Source: Gammaproteobacteria bacterium (lineage in GTDB: Bacteria > Pseudomonadota > Gammaproteobacteria > SZUA-229). Taken from it: a DNA stretch of 64,000 nt. Shown piece by piece: positions 63,935 to 64,000 of this stretch; position 1 is the stretch's first letter, and each line of letters begins with the position of its first letter. The DNA lies in contig JAPHSS010000036.1 in assembly GCA_026195255.1 (NCBI GenBank), positions 1 to 64,000 on the forward strand, read 5' to 3'. Position numbers and translations under genes: made by a program. Below the pieces are notes generated by a model that was not told where the DNA came from, did no database searches, and worked only from the letters and a program-made list of their open reading frames with translations.

Positions 63935-64000
63935 ATGAACGACGAAAAATTCAACTTTGATTTAATGGATTTTATCGCTTTATCACCGACACCGTTTCAT
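63935..64000 (+). CDS. M18 family aminopeptidase, N-terminal fragment
   Basis: Only the first 22 codons are within the window: MNDEKFNFDLMDFIALSPTP then FH. The phrase DFIALSPTPFH matches the start of M18 aspartyl aminopeptidase-type enzymes (DFLxxSPTPFHA in ApeB/PepI homologues). CTGGAGA precedes ATG by about eight bases. The gene runs off the right edge. Confidence 0.75.
   Translation, partial: MNDEKFNFDLMDFIALSPTPFH

Overview
The window reads as part of the chromosome of an AT-rich, chemolithoautotrophic, denitrifying gammaproteobacterium, in the style of the sulfur-oxidising lineages. Three things support this. The left edge holds the tail of an alpha-carboxysome operon. A complete c-type nitric oxide reductase locus and a complete cytochrome cd1 (NirS) nitrite reductase and heme d1 locus follow. 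The housekeeping genes (IspG, M18 aminopeptidase, YghU-type GST) look gammaproteobacterial. No genus can be named from sequence reading alone, and no sulfur-oxidation gene is visible here.

Region 1 (1-6.0 kb) is CO2 concentration. It has two tandem CsoS1 shell genes, a carboxysome-linked ferritin-like gene, the Rubisco assembly factor acRAF, the McdA/McdB positioning pair, a CbbR-like regulator and a SulP (BicA-like) anion transporter. After the transporter comes a small protein whose residue pattern resembles the Rubisco small subunit, which is the most intriguing item in the window. Region 2 (6.0-19.9 kb) is accessory: a hybrid histidine kinase, a PH-like membrane protein, a zinc alcohol dehydrogenase and a YghU-like GST. 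It continues with a GGDEF/EAL protein, a decayed second copy of the alcohol dehydrogenase, a GC-richer USP/Kef pair, and a RAYT-type transposase with flanking repeats.

Region 3 (19.9-32.1 kb) is nitric oxide handling. On the minus strand lies norC-norB-norE-norF-norQ-(4Fe-4S membrane protein)-norD followed by three small membrane proteins. Divergent from it are a Dnr-like Crp/Fnr regulator, a hemerythrin, a DUF2249 protein and a heme-copper-oxidase-like membrane protein. A perfect FNR/DNR box lies in the divergent promoter. A rhodanese-type secreted protein closes the region. Region 4 (32.5-37.3 kb) holds an NlpC/P60 lipoprotein, a LysR regulator divergent from DoxX / glutathionyl-hydroquinone reductase / pirin, and a membrane bacteriohemerythrin.

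Region 5 (37.6-50.4 kb) is nitrite reduction: nirS, a NirT-type multiheme cytochrome fused to a C-terminal heme-binding domain, a cupredoxin, nirE, nirC, nirF, a small membrane protein, nirD-L-G-H, nirJ and nirN. A small secreted phospholipase-A2-like protein follows. FNR/DNR-type palindromes precede nirS and nirD, so nitrite and NO reduction are probably co-regulated by the Dnr-like protein.

Region 6 (51.0-64.0 kb) begins with a periplasmic binding protein, a HAMP/PAS/GGDEF/EAL protein and a TonB-dependent receptor. Then come two short, divergent citrate-synthase-like proteins and a convergent acetolactate-synthase-like TPP enzyme. A lipoprotein, ispG, an ATP-NAD-kinase-like protein and the first 22 codons of an M18 aminopeptidase end the window. 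Start codons were chosen by eye from Shine-Dalgarno spacing, and family names come from motif recognition, not database searches.
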